Assembly (NCBI RefSeq): GCF_032854445.1
Contig: NC_088295.1
Location: forward strand, 83,496,644-83,560,643
DNA from: Liolophura sinensis
Taxonomy: Eukaryota > Mollusca > Polyplacophora > Chitonida > Chitonidae
Length of the DNA: 64,000 bases
Direction: 5' to 3'
Below, piece after piece: positions 24,330 to 38,900 of the stretch (position 1 is its first letter; each line of letters starts with the position of its first letter). The translations under genes and the position numbers were made by a program. The notes under the pieces were generated by a model. It was given only the letters and a program-made list of their open reading frames with translations. It searched no databases and was not told the origin of the DNA.

Positions 24330-27300
24330 CAGACACACATTTATTATATAGTGGTGAGCGTTTTAAGTTAATAGCAGATATATAATGAAAAGATGAGCCC
24401 GTAGAGCCGAGTGAAAAGGTCATGGACTCTTTATTTTATAGGCATTAAGTAAAGTCATTCAAGTTTTACAATCGTGAGATAAATATCTAGAGATGGCAGT
24501 CTACTGTGTCCAAATACCAAGTAAACCATGCAAAGAAGAATGTAACCAGTATATTACCAAGATACCTGATTTATGGAATCGCTGAAGAACGTTTTGCTAC
24601 AGTGTGAGGATATTCGTTTATACATGTGTAGACATCCTCAGAAGTTCCGTACCAAGAAGGCGCAGAGATGTAAACTTCAAACATAGCCTTTCGTGGGTGG
24701 GCATATATGAGCTTGTCTATATAGATTGAAAGATAAAGGGTTCCAAAAAAGAAACTCATACGTACATTTTCACATAATTCTGCTTTTAAAAAAAAGGATA
24801 ATTAATTTAATAAGTTCTATTTTCAGTAAAGTTACACAACCAGAATTTGAGAATGTTAAAATAAGCGGCAGAAGTTCATTCAGCGATGGCACCTCGTCAC
24901 AAGGCGGCGTTCATCACAGCTACTTGTGTCATGTCAATTTTGCGTTCCTTTTTTGGTAGAGTATTAGAGTTGGTTGCTGCATGTGTAGGATACCTTATCA
25001 GCTTACACAATTTGGGGCCACTTGACGCTATATCTGGCACTAAAGTAGATCGCGATTGCGAAACATACCATATTTTAAGTCCAAAGGTATGAGTCATTTA
25101 CGGTCTCATTTACACGATTACACAATGTTTAAAAATAGTTAAACTGATACAATTGTGATTAAACTTGGTCGGTTAACTGAAATTTGTAAACTGCACTGAA
25201 CCGTTCGGTTGCACTAATCTGAAGCATAGCGGTTTGACGAACATCCACGTCCATTTGTACTCAAACTGCGACCTGTATATCTGTGTACATCATATCAGAA
25301 GAACATTTATATTAATATTCTTCTGACTCTCCAGACTTCCAAGGAAATGCACCTGTCCTTCTGGATTATATCCAGGGAAACGAATCTTTGCCTTCAAAAT
25401 AAGCTGGAATATTTTCTACTAGCTGACCTTCATGAGTAAAATGATTAGTTTCGGCCATTTTGTCCAAAGATTAGATAACTTGAAAATAATAATTTTCCGT
25501 AAAATCAGCTGATATCATATGATCAGCTGTAATTGATTGTCTTCAGGTTTAATTCCCCGAGGGCCATGTCCGTTGATCAGCGCGAAGAACAGCCACCATC
25601 AATCTACCAGGGTTATACGTAGTTTCAGAAATTAGCCCTGTAACTGCAGTAATTGTATAAAAGGCACTACAAATTATATTTTACTCCCTATTGAATGGCA
25701 GCATGTTTGCCAAGATATCCACTTGTGACATTATTGAGTTAGGGCGCGCATTATCATTTAATGGGCAAGGTCAACGTGATACTGTTCAAGCTTAAAAACA
25801 AGTTGTTACAGGACATAAAGGCAAATTTTGCAGCTATTCATATTATTAAAAAGTTTGAATGTTATTTACATTTCAGCCTTGGCCTGTGACAAACAGCTTG
25901 CTTCCTGATTACAGGTATTAACAAACTCTGTAATGTGATCATTCAGTTCATCTGAATAACACATTAGCTTCAGGCGAGTCCTTAACAGGCTGGTATTAAA
26001 TCCTCAGAGCAAGTCACAAATTTGTCACGCAATGTTTATCCCTCTGGACTTACTCGACTGCTGTATCTGTGAAGAAAACATTACAATTGTCCTGTTTACT
26101 CTGCGGACATTAAGCCTACTGAACTATAGGATGTACCCGTAGCATACACATATCCATTTTCATGTAAAAGGATAACAGGCAAACCACGAGCCTGTTTTAA
26201 TGAACTAACCGCTGATTCGCGATCATTAACCGAGCAAGGGAGAAACTTTTCTTTCGTTCATTGAATTTCTTAAAAGCCGAGGAAAGAAAACCGTCACGAA
26301 CGTTGACGAACAATACTGGCTGCACAGATACACATACGCCCTTGTGACTAAATCCTTGGTAAAATTAGATAACAATTTTATTTTTGTTTTGAAGAACGAA
26401 GGTAACTGTTCTCTTTAATTGGTGCAATGATTCCCTCCGATTGGTTTACCGAAGGCCAAGCAGGTGTTTATTACACGTCAACGTGTGAACATCGTTGGAT
26501 GCTTCCTAAAGGAATTTAGACCAATTCGTGGCTGTTTCTCTCTACTAAAAATAGGAGAGCTGTATGTAGCATTCGGTTGTAATAGATTCAAGTTTAATCA
26601 TGCAGTTATCCATTATCTCTTTTTAGTGTGTGCTATAGTGTTCCGCATACAAATGCATAACAGACTGAGGGTTGTGTCGTTTTGACCAGGTGATAAGTCC
26701 ATGTTATCTAGGTAGTCTGGACACACCCATTCATAAAGTTGTTTGATCTGTACCAGATAACGGGAGCTATACCTGCGCAAATGTAGGTCGTGGACGCAAA
26801 TCTGGGAGTTAACAGTGGGAGACATGGAGCAATGTTTACCTGAAAAGAGTTCACGTATAAGATCAGATTAAACCGTATAAGTAACGGATCGATGTAGTGC
26901 TATCAGTCCTACACACACAGAAGTGCACAGAAATCTCACGCTCAGCTTGGACCGCTTGAATAATCAATCGGTAAATAACGTAAAACGAGGACAGGCGCGC
27001 GCGCTTGCATAATATTCCCGCTCATGTTTTTCAGATGAGTACATAATCTAAACATTACAATGACCTGTTTGTTTTTGGTTTATTTCATGCAATAACCTTA
27101 TCAGCGATGACACTCAAGGTTCATTTCCAAACACCACAGCTATTTCACAATGTGCATTGTACAGTCATTTATTGTTTGTTCTCCCCCCAGACATGTCAAA
27201 ACTTGTGAATAAAGGCGTTGTCCTTTACCAGTGCACCCTCTCACCATTGAACTCGTGACTTTGAATCAGTGACTATTTGTGACTAATAACTTCCACGCGG

Positions 27301-27390
27301 ACTGACAGGTTCACGCTTGGCTATATACTGTGACTCTTTGTCAAGTACTAGAGAAACATCCTGATCTAAAATCGTAGATCAACCAGCGAT
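24330..27390. other. Intergenic sequence, nothing recognised
   Basis: Unique AT-rich DNA. Small overlapping ORFs at 24726-25097 and 26464-26825 occur on both strands and carry no domain. A (cg)-rich hexamer run gcgcgcgcgc lies near 26995-27004. Confidence 0.35.
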
Positions 27391-27394
27391 GAAC

Positions 27395-27560
27395 AGTTTT
27401 GATTGAATGATTGATTGATTGCTGTTTACACTTGTGTGGAACAATATTTCATTAACATGATGGTGGTATGGTTTACGGGTAGTGGAAACAAGAGTGCCGG
27501 AAGTAAACCACCAGCCTTCAAGAAACAAAACTCCTGACTTGAAGTTGCATCCAAACCAGC
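27395..27560 (-). mobile_element. Diverged SINE centre (family C), minus orientation
   Basis: A (gatt)n start is followed by gctgtttacacttgtgtgga, then caatatttcattaacatgat. Next comes ggaagtaaaccaccagcctt, similar to the copy at 24127-24320. The tRNA-like head is not recognisable. Confidence 0.4.
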
Positions 27561-27659
27561 GACAGCTTAACCGGATTTGTGAAGTGCCTGATATTTGCAG
27601 CAATCCTGCGCTTCCGTCAGCAAGGCCCCAAAGCTCGATTAGAGCATGGGTCATTGGTC

Positions 27660-28395
27660 AGGGCCAATCGGCTGGCACAAGACCAACGTTTCAGTCGAAT
27701 GATGGTCCCTTTGTAAAAACACATGACCAGTGATTTAGTAATGTTGTGCACATTTGTCAACAAGAGTATTCTACTCATTGTTAACTGGAAGAAACTGAAG
27801 AAAGTGAAGGCATTGGAGTGAAAATTAATACGGTACATTTTTCTAACTAATCAGGTGACTCCAGTTTTATCTTGTGTTTTTACCGGTGGGGAGGGGGGAG
27901 GGAGGGATAGTGTGGTGCACTATCAAGAAACAAAATAGAAGCCAAACTTGTTTGTCTCATCTATGTGTTTTTATGATTTTCCACTTTTTCCTGGCTTTGC
28001 GATCATGTATATATGTCTTCAAGAGGAAAACTTGCAAGGATAATCCACATTTCCACAAAATAGACGATTTTCAATTTTTTTTCATTTTATACCCCCCTCA
28101 CACAAAAAAAACGATTTAAACAACAGCTAAAATTGGTGTGGCCTAAGTTGTGAAGTAAGTCATCATAAAATATCTTTAACTAAATGTAGTCAGATATTTC
28201 TATTATAGGATGAGTATTTCTTGACCACAGCTTGGACGTCTGACTATGGCGGTATTCAAACGTTTGAAGGAAAGACATTAAAATTCAATCTGAAAAATCT
28301 ATAGCATGTATTCTATAAACCAAAAGACACAATTAAATACATTACTGTTTTATAACTGAATGTCCTTGGATGAATACTTTTCACAGAAACCTCTA
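27660..28395. other. Intergenic sequence, nothing recognised
   Basis: AT-rich sequence with a short G-rich run (ggggaggggggagggaggga, 27887-27906) that could form a quadruplex. No gene is seen. Confidence 0.4.
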
Positions 28396-28397
28396 TA

Positions 28398-28660
28398 CAT
28401 ATTTATTTATTTATTATTTGATTGGTGTTTTACACTGCACTCAAGAATATTTCACTTATATGATGGCAGCCAGCATTGTGGTGGGAGGAAACGGGCAAAG
28501 CCCGGGAGACACCCACAATCCTCCGCAGGTTGCTGGCAGACCTTCCCATGCACGGCCGGAGAGGGAGCCAGCATGAGCTAGACATGAACTCACCATGACC
28601 GCATTGGTGAGAGGTTCCTGGATGATTAATTGTGCCGCGCTGTCGCCTCGGCCATGGATG
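28398..28660 (-). mobile_element. SINE family A, near full length, minus orientation
   Basis: It starts with the inverted tail (tatttatttatttattattt), then gattggtgttttacactgca, the centre gcagccagcattgtggtggg and cccgggagacacccacaatc, and ends in a decayed tRNA-like head (ttggtgagaggttcctggat). It lies just beyond the 3' end of the ERICH2-like gene and in the same orientation. Confidence 0.85.
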
Positions 28661-29655
28661 CCCCCTAAAGGCATATCACGTGTACCAGAGAAACCTACCA
28701 TTACAAACATTTGGGAGGTAATATTCAAGATAATATTTGTTCAAACCTTAAAAAAAGTCTAATGTAGAAAAAAAAATTATTACTTATTCCTCACAAAACC
28801 TCTTAACTTGTTGACAAGTATTCAGCTGACTTCAGAGTGAAGTAATCCGTTAGTAATAATTCAATGCCAGACATAATTTTGCAGGTGTTAAGTTCAAAAA
28901 GTTCAAAACTTACTTTCCGCATACCTCAGTAAAAGTGAATGGGGCCAAGTGGAAGATATGAATCCACATATAAGCACACTTTAAATCAGTCTTAGTAAAA
29001 GAAAATATTTTATGATCTACAAGGAAGTTTACTTACATGAATCAGTACAAAATTACTATAAATTCTGATAGGCTATGTCAACAAACAATGTTCTCAATGT
29101 CATCAAGGTACATATACGACCGACTACCACCCAAATACATCAGAATTTGACATAATGGCACAGAAACATGGACGGAATGTCGGAATACATTTACACATAT
29201 AAATAGACAGATATCCATTCAGCACTTTCAAACACAGACCTTCATGGAAAAAATGTTCAGCAAATAATAAATAATGCATTTCCATTATTTTCATGATAAC
29301 TGATAGATAATGGAATTGTTGTCAGTAAATAATGTGATTCCCGTCTGTATTCACATCTTTTCCATATCAGCTCCTCTGTTCTGAAGTACATGGACATACA
29401 TATATGGTGTTCCAGGTTTTAATATCTACAACTCATTACATTCAAACATCTTTGTTACAGCTCCATCCAAGGCCTGCTTCACACTCTATAAAATGACACA
29501 TAATGTCGCATATCACGGAGACGTACAAATATTTTGTATCAGTATACATAAGCTTCAGGCATGAACATGTGGGTCAAACAGTCCAATAATTCCAGTCACT
29601 CTGAGATCTTCCAATTACACAGTGGCAGATGCGGACTAATACATGTACCACCCAA
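28661..29655. other. Spacer 3' of the ERICH2-like gene
   Basis: AT-rich sequence with no recognised gene. It may include 3' UTR if transcription passes the SINE at 29660-29830. Confidence 0.35.
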
Positions 29656-29659
29656 CTGA

Positions 29660-29830
29660 TTCTTATTTATTTATTGATTGGTGTTTTACACTGTGCTCAA
29701 GAACATTTCACTTATACGCCAGCAGCCAGCATTGTGGCAGCAGGAAACCGGGCAGGGCCCAAGGGAAACCCACTACCATCCGCAGGCTAATGTCAGACTT
29801 TCCCATGTACGGCTGGAGAGGAACTTCTGG
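29660..29830 (-). mobile_element. SINE family A, 3' two-thirds, minus orientation
   Basis: The inverted tail ttatttatttattgattggt is followed by acgccagcagccagcattgt and ccatgtacggctggagagga; the tRNA-like head is missing. On the minus strand the tail reads AATAAATAAATAA about 330 nt downstream of the ERICH2-like stop codon. Confidence 0.85.
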
Positions 29831-29996
29831 ATCATAGTACATCATGCTGGTGTGGCATGTCCAAATGAATCAAGACCAAATGGAGCAAATTCAAAATCAA
29901 GTACACCTGACTCAGCATTTTGGTTAAAAATGACACTTGGTTTGCCTCTACCAATCACGGCCTCGAATTAGTCAAGGGTGATGAAAACTTTCACTT

Positions 29997-32900
29997 TCAA
30001 TTAGACTGATCTTCTTCATCCTCCTCACTGGATGAATCCTCAGAGTCAGAATGCTCACTGAAACACAGAAAAGTTCCTAAAAATGAACATTTGATCTATT
30101 TGACTGTTGTTTTATTGTCATACCTGATACAATGGCAGTCAGTTTTCTGGGTGGAGAAAAGTGCCCATTCTTTAGCTAAACCAGCGTTAGTCTGAAAGAA
30201 CTCCATGCTTACTGTCCGCAAAGCTCCACACAATGAGAATGGGGTAATCTACAAATTCCCTGCGCAAGGCCAAGTTTGAACCGCCACCTCCTGTTTCCTA
30301 GCCAATGAAAGGCAAGTACCACTCACCAAGAGCCCGCTCCCCCAACAATGAAGAGTACCTCCAGTAAACACATTGTTATTTAGTGCCTTCACATCAGACA
30401 CTGTACAGTAGTTATATGAACACAATCATGGTTTGAAAGTAATACACTCTATCACTGATTACTGATACAAAAACTCTGGAGATTATGATCAGTGATCAAA
30501 CTCATATTATTTATAAGATAGCTTGTGATTTCAGTCAAAGCCAAATATATTTCACTTGTATAGCAATAGTCAGGCTTCTGGGCGAAGGAAACTGGGCAGA
30601 ACCAAGACAGAAAGCAATGTTCTTTCCCAGGTACATGACAAATCTACCAACTCAGGACAGCATGATACTAAGGAAGTCTAGGTAGCAAGGTTAAATCATT
30701 ACATTTATTTATTTGATTGGTGTTTTATGCCTTTCTCAAGAATTATTTATTTATATGATGATGGTCAGCATTATAGTGGGAATAAACCAGGCAGGGCCAC
30801 AACCATCTGCAGGGTGTCTTGCCAGTATTTACAATAAAATCAAAATAAAATTTCCATCTCACCTGTTGCTATCATCATCGTCATGTTCATCTTCATCATC
30901 ATCTTCATCAGATTCACCCTCACTATTATTATCTTCTTCTACAACAACCATTATAGCAAACCCTCAATATTATCAAAATGATGAATGTGTGCATTAAAAT
31001 CCATGTCATTCAATAAAAATCAATTATTCTGCTTTTGTGGCAGGATCTTAAGAATCGGATTTCACAGACTATGTTTAAGGGACACACAGCCGAAAGAATT
31101 CTGAATGCACATCTCACGTATGGTGTGAGGGGTGAGTCATGTCAAAAAGCTTCAGTGAGCAACGAAATGTTAGCACTAGTACCATCTCTACATATTCTCT
31201 ACCAGAATGCATGTGAGAGTATGACATGCCAAAACACCTGGATTGACGTTAGACGGTGGACGGGAAACAAATAGGCCAACACTGATAAGCATGAGGTCTT
31301 TCAAAACATCACAGAATACATGTCTAGTGTACTGTATATAAATACCCATATGTGTTTTAGAAGCACATATAAATACAACACTTCACTGCTCTGATTAGGC
31401 TGCAAATTAGGCTCAGTTTTACAGGTTTGTCCTTGTTGGAGTCAGAATAAGAACCCGTAATCACACCTTATCAGTGTAGGCCTTCATAATTTAACAATAG
31501 CATTCATTCTATGGAAATTTGGGCGGAGGAGGTGCCAAACTATAACCTATTGAGTATTCACGTGTAAACGGCTGAGTTGTATTGATATCATGGCTAATCC
31601 CTGCCTTTCGCACAGCTCTAGGTATAGTCTTTAAGTTTCAATATAGTCTAGGAGACCCGTAAATCACAGGAGGGATCTGATCTGACCACCTAATGTTTTG
31701 GCAATTGTCTTTAATTCTACTCGCTGTAAATGGGTTACATGTGTTGCGTAAACCACTGAAACACATGACTACATGGCTTTACTGAAATGGTTTAGTAGCA
31801 AAGTCCATAGTGGCCTCACGAAAAATTACTGTACATGCATTTTACTCGGCACGTGACAGTATGTAAATTAATGGACCTCCATCTGCTAGTCTTGACTCGG
31901 TGGGAGATTTCACAACAGAGACTATTCCAAGGGGGCAGGTCAATGAAAATAAATGCATCTAATTGGTCAGTGTTGAACCACATTAGGCACACGTGACTCT
32001 GAGTTCTCAGTCCTGTGCATAGCAATTGGCTGTCACAACAATGCAAAAATGAGGTTAGAACATATGGTATATTTAGTTTCGGAAACTTTGTTGAAATGTG
32101 TGTTGAACTGAAGGTACCCAATTTGAAAAGGAGGAAAAATAGAATTCTTCTCAAATGTGAGGACAGTCTTGATTGTAACAAAATAACAGGTGCCCCCAAC
32201 TTAGACTGTGCGGAAGTAACCTATGGAGGAAATTTTATATCATTTTCCAGAAATTATTTCACAGGTCAAAAAAATTTTTTTTCTACGACAGACAGACCCA
32301 ACTTTTAGAAAAAGTCAATGGCTTGTTACGTGCCACAAACAACGTTTCAATCAGCATATAGGGGGTCCAGGCATACCCCATGTGACGAGCACCAGCAGTC
32401 AGACTGTCAGTGGGAACTACTGCACAGCTGGGGGCTGATCAGTCTCCTCTGTCAGTTTCTCTGGCAACTCCAATCGGCTAAACTTTACAGTCAGAAATTT
32501 TCAGTTAAAGTCTACGTGATTTACAGTATGCTCACGGATCACACATTAAACAATACCATACACTGAAAGTAAATGATAAGTCTAGTAAACCAAATATAAT
32601 CTTCCTTTCTATCGATAATACGTGGTAGACCACATAATTACAACACAATACAGTGTCCAACATTTCAAGTTCCCTGAACACCTCACATTGTCTAGATCAC
32701 AGCTGCTAAAGCGTCCGCTTCAGAAGCGGTAGATCCAGGGTCAAAAGGTGTCAAGTCACACCTAAGACTTTAAAAGAGGAAGTTGAAACTTCCTCACTTG
32801 GCGATCAGCATGAAGGGGATAGTGCAACAACTGGTTGACCCATATCAGTATAATGGTTCGAGTGGGGCGGTTTACTTGCGTTCGGTAAGTCGTCTCAGTG

Positions 32901-35900
32901 ATGCAGCACAAGATAAAAGAGCGGTGGAAATCCGCCCTGCAACAAAGAGGCACATTACATGCACTTTAAGGATTCCTTCGTCGTCATATGACAGAAAAAT
33001 TTTTAAGTATGACGATAAACCCCAAGCACTCACTCACTCACATTGTCTAGACCACAAGGGGAGGTAACTAATTAAAAAAAACAGGCTTTCTAAATACGGT
33101 GATTTGAGTGAGTTGATGGTCGATGGGAAACCCCACATAAAAGTGAACATTCGATTGTTCACTCAAAGTCAGATACGTGTCAGTAGGCATCTGAAAGTTT
33201 CAACTTGATACAGGCAGCGCAATTTTTTTGACGTTGGTAGTATGTCCCTGCAAATTGGACTTCATTGTGTACAATTTTTCAGATTCTGAGACCATACAAA
33301 TTGTATCTGAAGTTGTCCACTAGAGTGTCAAAAGATATATAAATAAGAAATTTCACAGACCAGCCTTGATTAGACCTGTTACAGATCTCTCCATTTGCTG
33401 TACCTTGAAACAGTCTCACATACACTAAATCACCCACTGTTCATAAAGCAGAGAGATTACTTGGTGAAATATTTCAATGAAATTATAGGTGATATATTTC
33501 TGAATAACACTACAGATAGCAGACTAACCTTGCTGAAGTTTTTCTTGTATAAGTGGCTGGAACTTTAAAGCTTCTGGGTGTTCCGGCTCATACAGTAAGA
33601 CTGGGAAAGTAAAAACATAGCTGTAACCTATAATATCCAGCCCACATTTCCTCACCCAAGTGTTCATCTAACATGTGAAAAGAAACTCTAACATGAAGAC
33701 AGATTTTTTAGGGTAGAGAAAAGACTTTTTTTTCCTGGATTTTCCATTTTTGAGGCATATTTTAATTTCTTTATCAGTCCCTCTATCTTAGGCATATTTT
33801 CCGTCATTAATCAGAAATGTTTGTACAACACATTATCTGGATCTTCTCCTTTCCCATCCCCTGCTAGCCTTTGAGAAATGCTTTGACAACTATCACTGTT
33901 CACACCAACACTGCTGCTTAATGTCTGGATTGACCACTGGGGATTTTTCTTTTCAGAACAAATATCTTTTTTTTTTTGAACTTTTATATGTCCAGACCTA
34001 TTATTCCATGTATGAGACCAAAGGGTTTTAGGGTTGGCTCAACTTAGCAAACACAAATATCATGACCATGTCGGCACCATTTGAGCATTGTCTTTACATG
34101 TCAATACTTACTCATTTTGCACAGTTTCTCAGCATTTTTGTAGTCTTTTTCCATCAAGCATCCCAAAAACTGAAAAAAGAATTGTGTGAGTTGCATATAC
34201 TGTATCAAGCATACTTGTAATGCTTAGCTGTAAAGACACAGTGGAGGACACAACTTATGGTGATGTGAAGTGAGTGTTACTATCAGGGTTAAGTTTTCCA
34301 TGAGATGCACCCATGAGCGCTGAGTATTATTCAACAACAACATTTGATACTAGTGATTGGCCTTGTACACAACCACGGTTCCTCATACATTCTCTGTACA
34401 AAGTGGAGACTTCTGTTTTCAACTATTTATAAATTAACAGTACATGACAAATTGTTGTTTTGTATTCTTGTTAATACCAAAGAGTAACTGAGCGTTTGAT
34501 CTGTACCATTGAAAGCACTGTGTGACACCTATGTCTGATGATGTACTGATATCCTTTTACAAAAAGGATGTATACAAAAGTGAAATTGAATACCTCACCT
34601 CCATTAGTAACTGACTTGGGGCCTTATTTCTATCCTCCCTCTCATCACCATCTTCATCATCATCATCATCGCTGTCTTCCTCTTCTTTATCATCAGCATC
34701 ATCATCAGGGTTCACCTGATCACTTCTGTGACTTTTGAGCTCATCTCTGCAAAGCAACAAGAAACATACGTGGCAATAATGTCAGTTTTACAAAAAATGG
34801 CAAAAAGGAAGAATGATACTGTTGATTACCTAATTTACCAAAACCTTTCCTAAAATTCAAATGCTCTGTGCAAAGCGTCAAAATGGATAAAAGGCAAGGT
34901 AAAATTACCGAAATCTGAAGGCTGTAATAAAAAACATGACTGAGTGTAGTTGGGGACTTCTTTGTTAAACAGAGGGCAAAGAAAGGAAACAGATATGCCA
35001 GTCCTCGATTTGCTTGTACTAGGGTATGGTGAGAGAAACAAAGAAACAGTAGAGAAGTGGGAATCGTTGCAAAAAGGCGAAAAATATGGTACCGTAACAC
35101 AAAGACAGACTTCAGACTGCTTCATGAGAAAATGAAACAGAGTATACATGGACAATGTACAAGTACTTTGTTACAGATGGGCAAGGTGGTATGAGAAAGC
35201 ATATAGTGTGCACCTTTGGAGCACTTTGTTACAGGTGGGAAATGTGGAATGAGAGAGCAGATAGTGTGCATCTTTGGAGCACTTTGTTACAGGTGGGGAA
35301 GGTGGAATGAGAAAGCAGACAGTGTGCATCTTTGAAGCACTTTGTTACAGTTGGGAAAGGAGGTATGAAAGAACAGACAATATGCATTTTTGAAGCACTT
35401 TGTTACAGGTGGGACAAGGCCTTAAGACAGAACAGAGATTATTACCCCTCAGATTGATTTGTTACTTTAAGCATATGTTAACAAAATTAACTAGAATTTG
35501 TAGGAAAATGATTTATTTTGCAGATAGGGAAACACATGTATGGCAACTGCAGAATTCATGCATTCACTAGGAATGAAAGAAAGTTGAGTGCATGCTTGAA
35601 ACATATCAATTCCTGTATGAAGTACGTCAAGGAAGAAACTCCTTACATAGCAAAATGTACCAGAAGAAAAATAATGAAGTCTGAATAATAATGAAGTCTG
35701 GAACATTTCTTTACTGGTGGCAGACATGGTTAGAGAGCAAATAAATGCATGAATGCAGCTTTGTATGCTATGTTATCATTCACAGTAGATCACAGATCTG
35801 TTTCAATCTTCCCAGTTTAGCTTTCAGAAATACAGATCTGTACTCTTCCCTTTACTAATCTGGAACTTGGTTATTCTGTGTGCGCTGTCCTCAAAGCTGT

Positions 35901-38900
35901 ATGAGCTGTCAAAGCTGTATGATACAAAAACATGTTTTCTGTACCCCTTCAGTAATTCTTCATATCACTTAGGTATTCATGAATAATAAAGACCATAACA
36001 TCACAATCAACACAAATGTATCTGTTACATCGGCAGCAAGCCAAACTTCGCTAACCACCAGTTTCAATTATAGTCGGCCGCACTCGGTATCATCCAGAAA
36101 AAGATAAACTCGTGTAATGATTTCATTGTAACTAATGAGATAAATACCATCTAAAAGGGTGATTGACTTTAATTTGTGTGTTACTAATGAACAGAAATGA
36201 ACTATAATACATTATATTGAGAAAAAAGTTAATTCTAATCTTGGGGAATGGGTGTGTCGGTAACATTTGTGTTATTTGCAATGTTATGGTCTTTATTATT
36301 TCCACATAATGAGGTGATATGAATTCAGAATTACTTTAAGATTACAGGACATCTCTTTTTGTGGCTTATAGCGTTGACACTTTGGAGACAGCACACATGA
36401 CAGGATCTAGTTCCTGGTTAGTGAATGTGAATGGTTCACAGCACTTAATGTGAAAGTTAAGCTGGGAACATGGCCAACTGATCTTAGAGCTACCATCACA
36501 GTAACATACCTTGGTTTGTTTTGATCCAGTTCAGTAGGTGGAAGATCAGAGTCAGCTGGTCCGGAATTATTCTCTGGAATAGAAGTACATGTACATGTAT
36601 GTATGTGTATACAGACAGGCATCATCCACCCACAAATAGCCCACTGGGAATGGGCACTGTTTCAATACAGCGTCAAAAACTGAATTTACATGTATATGTT
36701 ATGTCTAAAATGGGTTACAACACATTGTATTTTTTTTTTTTTTTTTTTTTGATTGGTGCTTTACGCCGTACTCAAGAATATTTCACTTATACGACGGCGG
36801 CCAGCATTATGGTGGGTGGAAACCGGGCAGAGCCCGGCGGAAACCCACGACCATCCGCAGGTTGCTGGCAGACCTTCCCACGTACGGCCGGAGAGGAAGC
36901 CAGCATGAGCTGGTCTTGAACTCAACACATTGTAAGCCACTTACATATTTATACAAATGTGAAATGCAAGTCACATTTTTTTAAGTTGCTTACTGTCACA
37001 CTTTTATTACGCAGCTGGATACAATGACCCTTGGCTAATTATATTCCGCGTTATACAGGCAAATCTGTTCATATATTTTTTTTTTCCGAGTGGTCTTTCA
37101 CTTATATAACGGCAGCCAGTACTATGGTGGGAGGAAACTTGTTCATATAAGTAAATAACAGAAAATGCGTACAGTCCAGTATGACCACAATAAAATCCAC
37201 AAATTTATTCATTTATTTCATTGGTGTTTTATGCTGTATGCAATTATATTTCACTTATACAGCTGTGGCCAGCATAATTGCAAGAGGAAACCAGACAGAA
37301 ACCAAGGGAAACCCACAAAGACCTGCAGGTTGCTGCAGGACCAAATATATTATGTATCATAAAGCTAAACTTAAACATAGAGCTAACATCTTAAATATAT
37401 GTATGTTGTTTTCCTTACATCTGTGCATTACTGAGTGTGAAGTGAACTATAATTCACTATCTGACTGCACCATTTTGAACCAAAACTCTTCTCTGTCTGG
37501 GCTGTAACTGGATAACTTGTGTCGTAACAACATTGATTCTCGGAGAAATATCGCATTTCATTCAATCTACACTGATGTATTGTTCTTTTTTTACCTCAAT
37601 ACATCTATGTTCACACTTACTGTTTGAACACAGGGGGTAACCGTCTGCATTGCATCTTGCAGTGTGAGTTCTGCCAGAGTGGTCTCCCCTGTTTGCGACT
37701 TGTTTCACTTCTTCCGGGTGTGGCTTGTTGAGTTTTGACGTCACAGACTGAACATCTCCATAGAAACCATTAAGCCTGAATAGTAATATTACAAAGTTAG
37801 AAAATGTTAGGGCACTGCAACATGTAAGAAATGTACAGTACATGTGTAACATAAATACGGATTTGAGCATCAAGTAAGTTTAAAATAAATCAGTAGTCCC
37901 TATATCTTTACCTGTAGATGGTTGTTTTTAATTATGGGATTAAAGGGATAGAGAATCGATTCTAATTGGCTGGTGTGAGAGACAGTTAAGTCCAGGCTAT
38001 GCCTTGTCTATGCTGAATGTTAGGTATGGTACGTCTATTCAAGCATGACTTGCCCTCGGGCCGTTCATGGGAAGGTCTGCCAGCAAATTGGCAGATGGTC
38101 GTGGGTTTCCTCCAACCATACTGATGGCTACCCTTGTACATGTGATTATGACGTAAAACAAGAAACCCTATCTCTTATCTCAGCTAATCAGCATCGATTC
38201 TTTATAACTTTAAGCGCAACTACGGTAACAATCTGAAAGGTGTATGCCTCATCAGGATCTGTGAGCCTAGCTCAGTGTGACAATGATGTTTCACACAAAG
38301 GGACAGAGAAACTTTGTTGTCAGTTAACTATTGGTGACAACTACCACAGTTATTTCTGGCCTTCACACAAAGGAAGGTAAACACTAATATAGACTCATCA
38401 CCTTAGCTTTACATATGTCTTCATATCAATAAAACAGTACCACAATAAATGAAGAACCCTGGAAATCCCTAACTTTTGCCAAGTTATTTCTGTGTGATGA
38501 AAAGAACGTTGATCAAGAATTTCATGCCTTACCTCCTGGAAGCCTGACTGAACCCGCTATCTGGTCTCTCCTCAGTCTCTCTGCCAATGAAATTAAATTA
38601 CCGATCAACAATGCATTAACACAAATCAAATTTATGAAGCAAAACTTCAACAACAAATTTTAAAACCCATTAGCAAACTTATTTTCCTTGTTATTTGTAA
38701 AATATATAAACAACAAAAGATTTTGATACATATTCGTCATCATTTTACAAAAGACAACAGAAAATAAAGATCCCAAAACATAATAGATTGTAATATTGTA
38801 CCTCCATGTTGTAAAACACAACATGCATACATGTGCAGTTAACACATAAAAGACTCCAGGAACTTCTTGCACAAAGCAATTGCAGTTTAAGTTGACTAAC

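Noticed and set aside
28456-28728. 90-codon minus ORF
   Set aside because: It lies wholly within the family A SINE at 28398-28660 and its flank.
34850-35155. Two overlapping ~100-codon minus ORFs near the acidic exon
   Set aside because: They lie in an ERICH2-like intron, and the phase-consistent exon chain does not need them.
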